Shown: in pieces, positions 26,955 through 36,463 of the stretch
Position numbering within the stretch: position 1 is the first letter of the stretch
Layout of the letters: every line of letters starts with the position of its first letter
Origin: Gammaproteobacteria bacterium
Lineage (GTDB): Bacteria; Pseudomonadota; Gammaproteobacteria; UBA6186; Azoamicaceae
Assembly (NCBI GenBank): GCA_018061325.1
Contig: JAGOUJ010000005.1
Coordinates: 1 to 44,793, forward strand
Reading direction: 5' to 3'
DNA: 44,793 bases
The notes under the pieces: generated by a model
Told to the model about the DNA's origin: nothing
Databases searched by the model: none
What the model saw: the letters and a program-made list of their open reading frames with translations, nothing else
Program-made: the position numbers and the translations under genes

Positions 26955-27872
26955 TCACTCTTTATTTTTATACTGGCCACTGCGAAAATACTTAAAGAAC
27001 TCGCTATCGGGTTTTAGGATTAATCGATCCTCTTTACTGTTAAAGATAGTGCGATAGGCCTCTAAGCTTCTATAAAATTGATAAAATTCTGGCGCCTGAT
27101 TAAAACTGGTGGCATAAATCTGAGAGGCTTTGGCATCGCCTTCACCACGCAATTGTTCGGCTTCTTTTTGTGCTTCGGCAATCATAATCTTGGCTTTTCT
27201 ATCCGCATCTGCATGAATAATCGCTGCCTTCGATTCGCCACTGGCCCGATAACCTACAGCCACTCTTTTGCGCTCAGAACTCATGCGCGCAAAAACCTTT
27301 TCATTGACTTCAGGTGGATATTCCACACGATTCACGCGTAGATCGATCACTTCCATCCCATAGGCTCGTACATTGTCATTGCTGCGTTTCGCAAGCTTTT
27401 CGGTGAGTTCTTTACGTTCGCCAGAGACCACTTCTTGTAAAGTGCGCAGCCCAAACTCTGCATGCAACACACCTTTTACATTTTGACGCAATAACTGCTG
27501 TGCACGGTCTAAGCCCGACAAGCCATCGCCCAAACCCTGACCCTGGGTCGCATTATAATAGTGTGCATAATCTTTAATGCGCCACTGCACAAACAAATCG
27601 ACCAATAGCACTTCTTTTTCTTTGGTGACGATGCGTTCGGAAGGAACTTCTGTCATGTGTAAACGCGTATCAAAACTGTGGACGGTATCTAGCCAAGGCA
27701 GCTTCCAGTGTAAGCCCGGTCCATAAATACAAACTTCCCCCTGCGCATCACTTTGCAAAGCCCCTAAGCGCGCAATAATGACACGAGAAGATTCATAAAC
27801 GGTAAATAAAGAAGATACCAACGCCACCGACAACGTGATTAGCGCAACCATCAACATCCCAGAACGTGTCAT
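26955..27872 (-). CDS. hflC: HflC, modulator of the FtsH protease
   Basis: This SPFH/prohibitin-family inner-membrane protein assembles with HflK around FtsH and modulates its proteolysis. The 305-aa protein has one N-terminal membrane anchor (MLMVALITLSVALVSSLFTVYES). The SPFH core includes GPGLHWKLPWLDTVHSFDTRL, QWRIKDYAHYYNATQG and VIDLRVNRVEYPPEVNEKVFARMSSERKRVA. A helical region (AIIHADADRKAKIMIAEAQKEAEQLRGEGDA) follows. Its ATG overlaps the hflK TGA (ATGA). Confidence 0.97.
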   Translation of the reverse strand: MTRSGMLMVALITLSVALVSSLFTVYESSRVIIARLGALQSDAQGEVCIYGPGLHWKLPWLDTVHSFDTRLHMTEVPSERIVTKEKEVLLVDLFVQWRIKDYAHYYNATQGQGLGDGLSGLDRAQQLLRQNVKGVLHAEFGLRTLQEVVSGERKELTEKLAKRSNDNVRAYGMEVIDLRVNRVEYPPEVNEKVFARMSSERKRVAVGYRASGESKAAIIHADADRKAKIMIAEAQKEAEQLRGEGDAKASQIYATSFNQAPEFYQFYRSLEAYRTIFNSKEDRLILKPDSEFFKYFRSGQYKNKE

Positions 27873-28981
27873 GGTGTTTTCCCCTGTGATTGTGGTAATT
27901 CATGCGCGGTCATAGGCGTTGCCGTTTTTAAGGGTTCCAGCGGTAGATAGACCACATTATTACCTTGTGGCAGATCGACCATCACCTTCGAAGCTTTTGA
28001 TAAGACTTCTTCGATGGTTTCGATATACAAACGCGCTTGTGTCACCTTGGGTGCGAGCAAATACTGAGGCAACACCAGATTAAAGCGTTTAACATTACCT
28101 TCTGCAATTAAAATACTTTCCTCTTTATCCGCCAAAGCCTCGCTCTTTAAACGCTCGGCGGTTCCACGTGCTTTAGGAAGAACCTCGTTTTCATAGGCTC
28201 TGGCCTGATTCACTAAACGTTCTTCGTCGGCAGAGGCTTTGATCACTTCATCGAAAGCGGCGCGTACTTCATCGGGCGCCTTGGCAAACTGCATAACTAC
28301 GCCTAAGACCCAAATCCCTGTGTGGTAATTTTTAAGGGTTTCGACCATTTGTTCTTTAATGGCCATGGCTATTTCGGCACGCTTGAGGGTGAGGACTTCA
28401 TCCATCGTCGATTGGCCAATCACCTGTCTTAAGGCACTGTCTGCCGATTGGCTTAAACTACGAATGGGATTGACGACATTAAATAAATACGATCGCACCG
28501 CATCTTCATCTTCTCGGATGCGATACTGTACAGCGACACTAATAGACACAATATTGCCATCTTTGGTTAAAAGCAGACCGCTATGATCGCTGGTTGATAC
28601 CTGCTGAACATTTACCAGTTCTCGGGCTTCTAAAAACGGGGGCAACCAATGCGGACCGGGGCCTTCTGTACGCACATAGCGACCCAAACGTGTCACGACC
28701 GCCCGCTCGGGGGGTTCGACAATATAAATACCGGCCAACACATAGAGCAACAATACGGCACATAGCGCCAACGTTACAAAACGATCCAGAGGCTGTATCG
28801 GTGCAGAAGCAGAACCGGATGGCGTGCCCTGAAACAAAGTCTTGAGCTGTTTGACAGCTGTACGTAGGATTTGATCGAGATCGGGAGGACCTGATCCACC
28901 TTTTTTACGACGCCAGGGATCCTGACCAGACGAACCGCCTGGGGTATTCCAGATGCGTTGAAAAAAGTGTCGTCTCTTCAC
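27869..28981 (-). CDS. hflK: HflK, modulator of the FtsH protease
   Basis: This is the partner of HflC in the FtsH-HflKC membrane assembly. The 370-aa protein opens with the typical Gly-rich cytoplasmic segment ([28 protein letters not shown]). A transmembrane helix ([21 protein letters not shown], ~70-90) and the SPFH domain ([26 protein letters not shown]) follow. The GTG start at 28981 overlaps the hfq TGA (GTGA). Gene order miaA-hfq-hflK-hflC matches the E. coli cluster, but hflX is missing between hfq and hflK. Confidence 0.97.
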   Translation of the reverse strand: MKRRHFFQRIWNTPGGSSGQDPWRRKKGGSGPPDLDQILRTAVKQLKTLFQGTPSGSASAPIQPLDRFVTLALCAVLLLYVLAGIYIVEPPERAVVTRLGRYVRTEGPGPHWLPPFLEARELVNVQQVSTSDHSGLLLTKDGNIVSISVAVQYRIREDEDAVRSYLFNVVNPIRSLSQSADSALRQVIGQSTMDEVLTLKRAEIAMAIKEQMVETLKNYHTGIWVLGVVMQFAKAPDEVRAAFDEVIKASADEERLVNQARAYENEVLPKARGTAERLKSEALADKEESILIAEGNVKRFNLVLPQYLLAPKVTQARLYIETIEEVLSKASKVMVDLPQGNNVVYLPLEPLKTATPMTAHELPQSQGKTP

Positions 28982-29277
28982 ACCATGTTGCCTGCGGTTT
29001 CATGTTCGGTCTCATGTTCGTGTTCATCTTCTACTTCGCAACAGTCTTCATGCTGGGTAATCGGACCCATTTTTACATTGCGGGTCGGCACAATGGTCGA
29101 GATAGCATGTTTATAGACCATCTGACTAACATTGCTTTTTAAAAGTACAACAAATTGATCAAAAGACTCTACATTTCCCTGTAATTTGATTCCATTCACC
29201 AAATAAATAGCCACGGGAATCCTATCTCTGCGCAGTGCATTGAGGAAAGGATCTTGTAACATTTGCCCTTTTGACAT
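28978..29277 (-). CDS. hfq: RNA chaperone Hfq
   Basis: Hfq is a hexameric Sm-like protein that pairs small RNAs with mRNAs. The 99-aa protein has [34 protein letters not shown] (Sm1) and the Sm2 segment around [13 protein letters not shown]. Sm2 carries YKHAIST, matching the canonical YKHAIS motif. The C-terminal tail is short and acidic, His/Glu-rich with two Cys ([17 protein letters not shown]), which is not the common tail type. The ATG at 29277 has GGAG 9 nt upstream and gives the usual N-terminus; a second in-frame ATG lies at 29292. Confidence 0.97.
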   Translation of the reverse strand: MSKGQMLQDPFLNALRRDRIPVAIYLVNGIKLQGNVESFDQFVVLLKSNVSQMVYKHAISTIVPTRNVKMGPITQHEDCCEVEDEHEHETEHETAGNMV

Positions 29278-29297
29278 CCTTATTTTCTCCATAACGT

Positions 29298-30281
29298 TTA
29301 GGGTGGCAACTTGTGAGTGCCTTCGACCACGCAGTCTAGCATGGTCTGCTTCGAAGCTAAATGGGTATTTTCTAAGACCTGGATCTGTGGCATTTGTGTG
29401 ATCCAGCTTATCTGTCTTTTGGCTAATTGTCGGGTCGCAGCCATAGCCTGTTCGGTCATGGTTTGCGCATTCGTATCCCCGTCCAAATAGGCTTTGATTT
29501 GCCTATAGCCTACGGCACGCATCGACGGCATGCTAGGTGTTAAATCATAGTGCTGCCAAAGGGCTTCGACTTCGGCCACCAAGCCTTGTTCTAACATGGC
29601 ATGAAAGCGTTCTGCAATATGCTGATGCAAGATGCGGCGATCGGGTTGCATACGCGCAAAACTTAACATTCGATAACCGTGCGCACATAAAGCATCCACC
29701 CCCTGTGGCTTTGAAGGCTGCTCGGCACAGAGTGTAGATAAACTTTTCTGCGTGAGGGTATAAACCTCTAAGGCACGTTGGATCCGTTGCCGATCCTGAG
29801 GATGAATGCGCTGTGCTGCTTGGGGATCAATCAACGCCAGTCTTTGATGCAGTGCCGGCCAGCCTAAGCGATCGGCTTCTGCTGTGAGTGCTGCACGCAA
29901 GACAGGATCGGCCGAGGGCAAGGGGGATAACCCCTGCATCAAAGCCCTAAAGTAAAAGATCGTTCCCCCCACCAGTAAGGGAATATTGCCCCGTTCGCTA
30001 ATCGCACGCATAGCCACCAGCGCATCCTGCACAAAAGCAGCGGCGGAATAAACCTCCGTCGGATCACGGATATCTATTAAATGATGGGGAACGGCTTTGC
30101 GTTCAGCCGCACTGGGCTTCGAGGTACCGATATCCATACCCCGATAGACGATAGCTGAATCGACACTGATGATTTCTAAGGGTAAGTGCTGCGCCAGTTC
30201 CAAAGCTAAATGGCTTTTACCCACGGCAGTAGGACCCATTAAAAGGATGGCTAAGGGGAGATGTTGTGTATGGGTAGGCAT
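29298..30281 (-). CDS. miaA: tRNA dimethylallyltransferase
   Basis: MiaA adds a dimethylallyl group to A37 of tRNAs that read UNN codons. The 327-aa protein has the P-loop [12 protein letters not shown] and the substrate motif [18 protein letters not shown]. It continues with [41 protein letters not shown], and the C-terminal [13 protein letters not shown] and [13 protein letters not shown]. Length is typical. It starts the miaA-hfq-hflK-hflC cluster; DUF559 cassette 2 lies about 100 nt upstream of its start. Confidence 0.98.
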   Translation of the reverse strand: MPTHTQHLPLAILLMGPTAVGKSHLALELAQHLPLEIISVDSAIVYRGMDIGTSKPSAAERKAVPHHLIDIRDPTEVYSAAAFVQDALVAMRAISERGNIPLLVGGTIFYFRALMQGLSPLPSADPVLRAALTAEADRLGWPALHQRLALIDPQAAQRIHPQDRQRIQRALEVYTLTQKSLSTLCAEQPSKPQGVDALCAHGYRMLSFARMQPDRRILHQHIAERFHAMLEQGLVAEVEALWQHYDLTPSMPSMRAVGYRQIKAYLDGDTNAQTMTEQAMAATRQLAKRQISWITQMPQIQVLENTHLASKQTMLDCVVEGTHKLPP

Positions 30282-30377
30282 AGGGGGGTATTATACCTAT
30301 GAAAATCCTAGATCACAGGTTAGATTTTTAAAAGTTAAACGACTTAGATTATTCTACCTGAGGCCAATCCAAGCTCG

Positions 30378-30449
30378 GCTATCAACTGCCATCGGAGTTA
30401 GTCCTTCTCCCGTTACGGGAGAAGGTGGCCCGAAGGGCCGGATGAGGGT
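30378..30449. repeat. Terminal inverted repeat of DUF559 cassette 2 (miaA side)
   Basis: The arm contains the hairpins CTTCTCCCG-TTA-CGGGAGAAG and GGCCCGAAGGGCC. It includes the stop codon of the DUF559 gene and pairs with 30798-30887. Confidence 0.85.
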
Positions 30450-30787
30450 AATGAAGGTGTCTCTTCAATCAAAGTATCGTAAATGGTATTTAAAACACTA
30501 TTCCATGAACAAATAAGTTCATTGTTCCAAAAACGTAATACTTTGAATCCCAATGATTCCAAAAATTCTGTGCGATTTTGATCGTAGGCTTGATTGTCTA
30601 AATGTTGGCTACCGTCTAATTCAATAATCAGCTTCCCTCTTAAACACGCAAAGTCTACAATATAGGCTCCTATTATTCTTTGTCTACGAAATTTATATCC
30701 AGAGAATCGACGGCCTTGCAGCGCAAACCATAACTGATTTTCTGTTTTTGTCTGAAATCTTCTTAAATTTCTAGCACGATCTTTCAT
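30413..30787 (-). CDS. DUF559 / Vsr-like endonuclease-domain protein, copy 2
   Basis: This 124-aa DUF559 protein has the motifs TKTENQLWFALQGRRFSGYKFRRQ, YIVDF, LIIELDGSQHLDNQ and GFKVLRFWNNE. Unlike copy 1 it keeps the Asp in YIVDF, so the PD-(D/E)XK-type site looks intact. The reading frame continues through the cassette's repeat and stops inside the terminal hairpin, adding a 17-residue low-complexity tail (EETPSLPSSGPSGHLLP) that copy 1 lacks. The start at 30787 matches the MKDRAR N-terminus of copy 1. It lies directly downstream of the haemagglutinin-like gene on the same strand. Confidence 0.87.
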   Translation of the reverse strand: MKDRARNLRRFQTKTENQLWFALQGRRFSGYKFRRQRIIGAYIVDFACLRGKLIIELDGSQHLDNQAYDQNRTEFLESLGFKVLRFWNNELICSWNSVLNTIYDTLIEETPSLPSSGPSGHLLP

Positions 30788-30797
30788 AACATACTCA

Positions 30798-30887
30798 ACC
30801 CTCATCCGGCCACCTACGCGCTACGCGCTTCGGCGCCCACCTTCTCCCGTAACGGGAGAAGGACTAACTCCGATGGCAGCGGATACT
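30798..30887. repeat. Terminal inverted repeat of DUF559 cassette 2 (haemagglutinin side)
   Basis: The arm matches 30378-30449 in reverse complement, except for an expanded middle hairpin (CTACGCGCTACGCGCTTCGGCGC). Confidence 0.85.
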
Positions 30888-30939
30888 AAATTGTAAGTGG
30901 ATCGTTCATATGAACGATCATTGCCGAGTAAACAGTTAC

Positions 30940-33900
30940 TTAGGGCGACGATGACACACCGTGTGATACTGATCGAAGACCCTCCACAGCCATCTCATTA
31001 ACGCCTCCACTTTTGACCCGACCGCCTTGTGTGACGACCCAACACTCACGCTGATCGGGTAGTTCTCGGCGAAACCATGCTTTACCATGACTATCCACAC
31101 CTCTAAAATAATGTTTGTTACTAAAGGTTTCGACAATGAGTCGTCGGTTCGCAGGGGTATCTGCTAAGTGCCCATGTTTGGGCTGCCCGTTAACCCGGGA
31201 AAAGATATGATTAATTTCGGCTCTACGATCCAAGGTTTTTAAGGTGTAACCTACCTTGGCCTGACCATAGAGCCAATGCATACCCTGCACGGTGCCTTTG
31301 AGCGCTCGGGGACCACCTGTAAAAGCCGCGGCTTTCAACACCAAATCTTTTGCATCTGTGGGTACCACGCGTCTAAATTGTGCAAAACCTTCTGTATGTG
31401 CTGCCGCATCCTGACACAGTGCCGGATACTGCCTATAAAGCAGCGCTGCGCCTTGCTCTGCCCTATCCATTAAGCGATGACTCTCTTCGAAAAAAGCATT
31501 CAGATGTTCATAGGTTTGTCTGAATAAACCTTCATGCGAACGATTGGCAGCGATTCGCTGCGCGATAAGTGCATCAAAATAGTGGGGATCGGTAGGAACC
31601 ACCGCCAAAACACCCACAGAATTTTGCACAAGACCCGAAGCCTTTGGCGCAGTGATGCATGATCCTAAATCGGTCGTTTGCACAGGTTCAAATACCGCAC
31701 CTGCGCGAACACCCAAGGCTTGTTGTGGCACACGCACAACCTGTGTTGCTGTTAGATTGCGTGCGGGTACTGTGCGATTTTGCGATACCCTAGGGTTTGC
31801 TGCAGAAGTGCGAGGCGATTCTTTAGGCCGTCGTCTAAAGGCTGCCAACATCAATCCTATCGGCAGATCTAATGAACGATGTTTGTCTTGATGATGGGGT
31901 ACTTCCACCGAATAAGGATTTTGCCCCTGTACAAGGCTACACCCCGCTTCGTCATAGATCCCAGTGGACACGCAAGACTGATGTCGTACATGATGATAAT
32001 CAGCTTTGAGATCGAAGGCAGAGTCTGCCGAAAAACGATACGTACGCTGATCCTGCTTAGCAATACCCACATCGATCACATAGTGCTGTACTTCTAAGAC
32101 AGCCTGCTTGGTTTGTAGAAGCACACCGTTTTTTAAATGAAGCGTTTGGGTCTGTATACTCAGATGATCTAAATGACTACAGACACTCGATACAAAACCC
32201 TGTGTCTGTAAGCGATCAAGACTACCGTCAAGCCCCACATAAGGCAGGCCTTCGCGACAATCGAAGCCCACAGAGACACTCAAGGATTGTTGGGTATACG
32301 ATCGATAGACCGACACCCCGCTGATGGTGATCGTATTTGAAGCCTTAAGTGCCATACGCTTAGCCTCTGAGCGAATACCTTCAAGCATCATGTTTTGGCC
32401 TGCATGAATAAGGATGGCATTCACGTTTAAATCGGGGCCTAGCACCGTTGTGGCCTGTTCTTGTATACGCGCAACGCTTAGGCGGATCCCGGGTTTAGTG
32501 CTCAGTTCTAGGTCCACACCGTAGGTTTGCACAGAGCGTTGCAACCCTAACGATACTGCGCGCAGAATTGCATCGCCTTCTGCCACACTAAGCCTAAAGG
32601 TTTCTGCCTGTACCTGGGGTGCTACAAGCACGGCACCCTCCACTGTCTCTATCACAACACGCGCATGTTGATCGGTGATAAAACGAGATAGTAGCGCTGT
32701 ACTGTGCGTGGTTTTTTCCTCAGACACCACCGAGGATACACCATCGACCTCAAAACGATAACGCAGCAAAGTATGATCCAGGATCTGCGCCTCCTCTCTA
32801 AACTGCTTGGCCTTAAGCGTGATACCACGCGGGGCTTCATAATGCGAGGCTACCGAATGATAAGTACCTTTAGATGCCAAGAAAAGGTGTCCTTGTGCCA
32901 CCCTAAACGTGGTAGGCGTTGCGCTTTGCACAGTCCCCTGTTGGAGCATTAAGTTTCCTCTTTGTGCATCGATCTGGGGGGCCAGGGCTTGGCTTATTAC
33001 ACAGGGATACAGTTTGAGATCCTTAAAAACCATACCGATCTTGTGTCTTGCTTCTACCGAAAGTGCCTGATAATGGCCCTCTACAATCTGCGCGTTTAAT
33101 ACACTATCGCTCACAAGCCTTGAAGGCAGCACGCGGGTAGAATGAAGCGATCCCGCAACAAAGGCCTTAGAAAAACGACTGCGCTTGGTTACTGAACATC
33201 CTTGCACCGAACGCTCGTAGATGGGCAATGCTGTATGGGATCCAATGTTCAACTGACTTGTTTTTGATCCCCCTTTGATCACAGCACCCACTTGTGTTAA
33301 ACGCTTTGTTTTTAGGATTAACTGTCCCTCTGTGGCCAAGGTTGCGACCGTTTGAACCTGCGAACATTGTACCGTTTGCACCGTACGCTGCGTCTTTTTT
33401 CTTAAAAAATGCCGCGTGCTTTGGATCTGCTCTAAGGTTTCTTGCCACACCAGGGGCACTGTTTCTAAACGAATCGTATCGACATCGATCGCTAACAGTT
33501 TGACACCTTCAACCTTATGCGTGACTTCTAATCGCGCATGATCTGAACCCCGCATCCACAACTGTTGAGCCACCAAATGCCCACCCGCTTGTACAGACAG
33601 TTTTTCATAGCTTTTAGGTACGATTAACATCGGTTTAAGACCTTGAACCATGAGCCCTGCTTGGTTTTCATAATCGAATGCTGTGTAAACCAATATGGGT
33701 TTGGGTGGCTGTCTTAAAGGGTTTTGCTGCATCAAGGCCAAGGCATCCACCTGATCCTCTACGCTTAAACCCTGCATCCATGCTAAAGTGTTTTCCATTA
33801 GCCAATGACCCAAAGCATCGAGATCGAAAGTCGCCAAAGCATCATCCGGTGGTAATTGTGCAATCATCCTTAAGAAAGCGATGGCAATAAGCTTTTTTTC

Positions 33901-36153
33901 TTCAGACCAGGGATACAGGGGTTTAGCGGCCGTCTGAAGACTTAAACCTTGAGGGCTGGCAATCACGCGTGGTAGAGAGGGCATACTTGGATTCAGGCTT
34001 AAGCGATCGATAAAGAGTGTCGGTGCATCCTCTACACCTTCTACAAGCGCCGTATTAGGCCTGGCAACCTGTAATAAATCGATACAGGTTTCAAAGGGTC
34101 TTAAAGGCTGCAGACTTTGATGGTTAAAGCTGCCTATCAGGCACTCTGTAAAGGCTAATAGCTTGAGTCTAGCGGCTCGCACCACACCTGGCAGATGAAT
34201 CGTTGCACGTTCAAAGGTTGTGGTATGCGTGCCAAAACTCGATAGCGCGCTTTGACCCTCCCAATCGTCAACACCCCCATACCAACTGGCTTTGTGCGCT
34301 TTGCGATGGCCATAGAGCGTCTCAGAATAATTGTGATAACTTTCGACAAAGGCTTCTGTAATAGGTGGCTTACCTGCAAAGCTTGCTGCATACAAGGGAC
34401 CCCCTATCATTTTTGTTTCACCCGAACAAGCGACGCGGTTTGCGATAAAAACAGGGGGGCTTGCATCCATGAGTACCGCGGTGGTGGTCCCATTTCTAAC
34501 CCCATGGGGATTGAGTACATTCGCCATTCTATCATCGGGATAAGTGATCGTCTTGGTTTTAATGCGATGTTCATTGAAGGGCGTATCCAGAAAAGCCGTG
34601 CCACCAATAAAGGTGCGGCCACCCACGTCATACCAATTATTAGGTGCCTTCAGATGAAAATCGCCCTGCACATCTAGATTGAGATGATAGGTGCATAATT
34701 GATCCTGCGTTTCCACACGGATCTGTGTATCGCTTCGCAAATGACTCCCTTGTGTGGGATGCTCCAGTGAACCCATGATAATAGGACCTTGGGCTTGTAC
34801 GCATACAGGACCCGCCCCATAGAGCGCTGCAAAGGGCATGTCTATACTGCGCCCCTCGACTGTTAATGAACCTGTCTTCGTCCGCATTTGGATAAAGTCT
34901 TGATAGGCAATATCCCCTATTTTTAGATGGCTTTTAGGTGCATGGATCGCCATCTTTTGTTCGCTAAGCAGCGGCGCTTTAAAATGCACCCTATAACACT
35001 TTGCATCAAAAGCAGCTTGCCCCACTTCCAAGTTAAAAGCCTTGAGATCCATCGGATAGGGAAAATCGATATCGTTATGGATCAGCAGCCGTAGATCTAA
35101 ATCGATGTCCTGCTGAAAAATCGCAGGGGCGAAAAACCATGTTTGTAAGCCCTGAATCTTAAAGCGACCTTTAGGGCCAAAATGGCCTTGTGCATGGATG
35201 TCCTGACAGTGTATATCGATCGTACTCTGCGCTGATTGACTCCCTAATGTAGTACCCGCTGCTTGAAAAAGGCTTGTGCTCTCCAAATAAATCGTACCCT
35301 TTACGGTGCGCAGATCATAAAATAACCGTAGGTTTTTTGCTTTCATACGAATATGATTGGCCATTAAAGGGGCTTCTACGCTCATGTTTTCCATCGCTAA
35401 ATCGATCGTTCCAGACAAGGCTGCCACACCCTGCCTAAAACTGCTCGCATACCCCAGGTAACTGCTTTCATCGCTTTTAAACGTGGGCGCGATAAGTTGT
35501 GTTTTAGACTGCCCGCCTATCCAGCCACCGTGTTCATTGCGCATCGATCCTTCGCTTTTAAGTGAGCATATTGCATCCACACCCAGCGCCAGTATACGCC
35601 CCGATCGATTATGCAACGCCCCTTTACATACACCGCTTATTTGATGGCCCGCAAGAATACTACCTTCTGTATTATCGAGCAGTGTTTTTATATGAAAATC
35701 GGCCTGATGGCTTGCTTGAATCAATCCTTTCTGATTGTCCATCAAATCGGCCTGTACACAAACTGATTTTGCCTTCAGGGAACCGCCTGCATTATCGAAA
35801 ATAGGCGTTTTACAGTGAAAATAGCTATTCGTAACCAGCGGTTGATGATGTGTCGTAATCATGCGCGTGCTTGAAAAAACACAGTGCGCATCCCACGGTA
35901 ATTGCTGTATAGCTAGCACACCACCACGTTCTAAAACCAGGGATAGATCGCTTAGATCGCCACCCAGATCAAAAATGAGGCGTTCATCTTGTCGGATATT
36001 GATTTGATGTAAAGCTAACTTTTGCGCAGCGGATAACACCTGCACCACCGAAAACCTACAAAAAAAAGGATGACTGTGTGTTTCGAAATCTAAAACAATG
36101 TGATAGAAAGGATAAATAGGCGCGGCATCGCCTTCTATAGGCAGGGTGTACAT
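30940..36153 (-). CDS. Filamentous-haemagglutinin-like giant protein with polymorphic-toxin-like C-terminus
   Basis: This 1737-aa protein contains FHA-type beta-helix repeats (for example DNAGGSLKAKSVCVQA, LMDNQKGLIQASH, LLDNTEGSILAGHQ, LHNRSGRILALG, MRNEHGGWIGGQ) and long degenerate repeat regions. The last ~90 residues form a separate module: INHIFSRVNG, GHLADTPANRRLI, GVDSHGKAWFRRE, WVVTQGGRVKSGGVNE. This resembles a C-terminal domain found at the tip of polymorphic toxins and CdiA-like proteins. I see no signal peptide or TPS secretion domain at the N-terminus and no TpsB partner gene, so the export route is unclear. The ATG at 36153 has GGGAG 8 nt upstream and is preferred to an in-frame TTG at 36171. 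No immunity gene is visible immediately downstream. Confidence 0.8.
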   Translation of the reverse strand: MYTLPIEGDAAPIYPFYHIVLDFETHSHPFFCRFSVVQVLSAAQKLALHQINIRQDERLIFDLGGDLSDLSLVLERGGVLAIQQLPWDAHCVFSSTRMITTHHQPLVTNSYFHCKTPIFDNAGGSLKAKSVCVQADLMDNQKGLIQASHQADFHIKTLLDNTEGSILAGHQISGVCKGALHNRSGRILALGVDAICSLKSEGSMRNEHGGWIGGQSKTQLIAPTFKSDESSYLGYASSFRQGVAALSGTIDLAMENMSVEAPLMANHIRMKAKNLRLFYDLRTVKGTIYLESTSLFQAAGTTLGSQSAQSTIDIHCQDIHAQGHFGPKGRFKIQGLQTWFFAPAIFQQDIDLDLRLLIHNDIDFPYPMDLKAFNLEVGQAAFDAKCYRVHFKAPLLSEQKMAIHAPKSHLKIGDIAYQDFIQMRTKTGSLTVEGRSIDMPFAALYGAGPVCVQAQGPIIMGSLEHPTQGSHLRSDTQIRVETQDQLCTYHLNLDVQGDFHLKAPNNWYDVGGRTFIGGTAFLDTPFNEHRIKTKTITYPDDRMANVLNPHGVRNGTTTAVLMDASPPVFIANRVACSGETKMIGGPLYAASFAGKPPITEAFVESYHNYSETLYGHRKAHKASWYGGVDDWEGQSALSSFGTHTTTFERATIHLPGVVRAARLKLLAFTECLIGSFNHQSLQPLRPFETCIDLLQVARPNTALVEGVEDAPTLFIDRLSLNPSMPSLPRVIASPQGLSLQTAAKPLYPWSEEKKLIAIAFLRMIAQLPPDDALATFDLDALGHWLMENTLAWMQGLSVEDQVDALALMQQNPLRQPPKPILVYTAFDYENQAGLMVQGLKPMLIVPKSYEKLSVQAGGHLVAQQLWMRGSDHARLEVTHKVEGVKLLAIDVDTIRLETVPLVWQETLEQIQSTRHFLRKKTQRTVQTVQCSQVQTVATLATEGQLILKTKRLTQVGAVIKGGSKTSQLNIGSHTALPIYERSVQGCSVTKRSRFSKAFVAGSLHSTRVLPSRLVSDSVLNAQIVEGHYQALSVEARHKIGMVFKDLKLYPCVISQALAPQIDAQRGNLMLQQGTVQSATPTTFRVAQGHLFLASKGTYHSVASHYEAPRGITLKAKQFREEAQILDHTLLRYRFEVDGVSSVVSEEKTTHSTALLSRFITDQHARVVIETVEGAVLVAPQVQAETFRLSVAEGDAILRAVSLGLQRSVQTYGVDLELSTKPGIRLSVARIQEQATTVLGPDLNVNAILIHAGQNMMLEGIRSEAKRMALKASNTITISGVSVYRSYTQQSLSVSVGFDCREGLPYVGLDGSLDRLQTQGFVSSVCSHLDHLSIQTQTLHLKNGVLLQTKQAVLEVQHYVIDVGIAKQDQRTYRFSADSAFDLKADYHHVRHQSCVSTGIYDEAGCSLVQGQNPYSVEVPHHQDKHRSLDLPIGLMLAAFRRRPKESPRTSAANPRVSQNRTVPARNLTATQVVRVPQQALGVRAGAVFEPVQTTDLGSCITAPKASGLVQNSVGVLAVVPTDPHYFDALIAQRIAANRSHEGLFRQTYEHLNAFFEESHRLMDRAEQGAALLYRQYPALCQDAAAHTEGFAQFRRVVPTDAKDLVLKAAAFTGGPRALKGTVQGMHWLYGQAKVGYTLKTLDRRAEINHIFSRVNGQPKHGHLADTPANRRLIVETFSNKHYFRGVDSHGKAWFRRELPDQRECWVVTQGGRVKSGGVNEMAVEGLRSVSHGVSSSP

Positions 36154-36240
36154 GAATGAATCTCCCGACAAATAAAGTATTGAAAGCAGTTTGCTGTGCT
36201 CTCAATACGCCTTCAATCGGGTTCTTAGCGGAGTGTAGTA

Positions 36241-36460
36241 CCCCCACCCCTGCCCTCCCCCGCTTCGCTCGGGAGGGAGATCAACCTGCGATAGCTTTGC
36301 TGCGTCGGAAACTTGAAATCATGCTGCAAACAAACATGCATAAAAAAACATGCGAGCGAATCTAAGAGGATTTCTTTAAAAAAATAGCGCTTGCTAAAAA
36401 ACCGCTATCAAACGTCTCAAATCCCCTCCCTCGCTTAGCGGGGGAGGGTTAGGGTGGGGG
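36241..36460. mobile_element. MITE-like element bounded by family-B palindromes
   Basis: Two facing GC-rich arms flank 143 bp of A/T-rich, non-coding DNA. The left arm 36241-36278 reads CCCCCACCCCTGCCCTCCCC then CGCTTCGCTCGGGAGGGA. The right arm 36422-36460 is nearly its reverse complement. Each arm can also form its own hairpin (CCCTCCCCCGC...GCGAGGGAGG type). The arms resemble the single palindrome at 17606-17658. The element fills the gap between the haemagglutinin-like gene start and the porin gene stop. With no ORF inside, it would be non-autonomous if mobile. Confidence 0.65.
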
Positions 36461-36463
36461 CCC

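Larger units (their letters stand above)
30378..30887 (-). mobile_element. DUF559 cassette 2: inverted-repeat-bounded element
   Basis: This ~510-bp unit has the same organisation as cassette 1. Its arms run from ~30378 to 30449 and from ~30798 to 30887. They share the core CTGCCATCGGAGTTAGTCC, the CTTCTCCCGTTACGGGAGAAGG hairpin and CCGGATGAGGGT, reading inward. The right arm carries about 20 extra bases (a CGCGCTACGCGCTTCGGCGC segment), which makes it asymmetric. The outermost bases (AGTAT.CGCT.CCATCGG) match those of cassette 1. The cassette lies between the haemagglutinin-like gene stop and the miaA start. Confidence 0.85.

Noticed and set aside
26694-27017. 107-codon open frame across tRNA-Leu
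   Set aside because: It reads through the tRNA gene and its promoter into the antisense of hflC, so it is a chance frame.
36156-36365. 69-codon plus-strand frame in the haemagglutinin/porin gap
   Set aside because: It spans the palindromic arm and the antisense of the haemagglutinin-like gene start, without SD or coding character.
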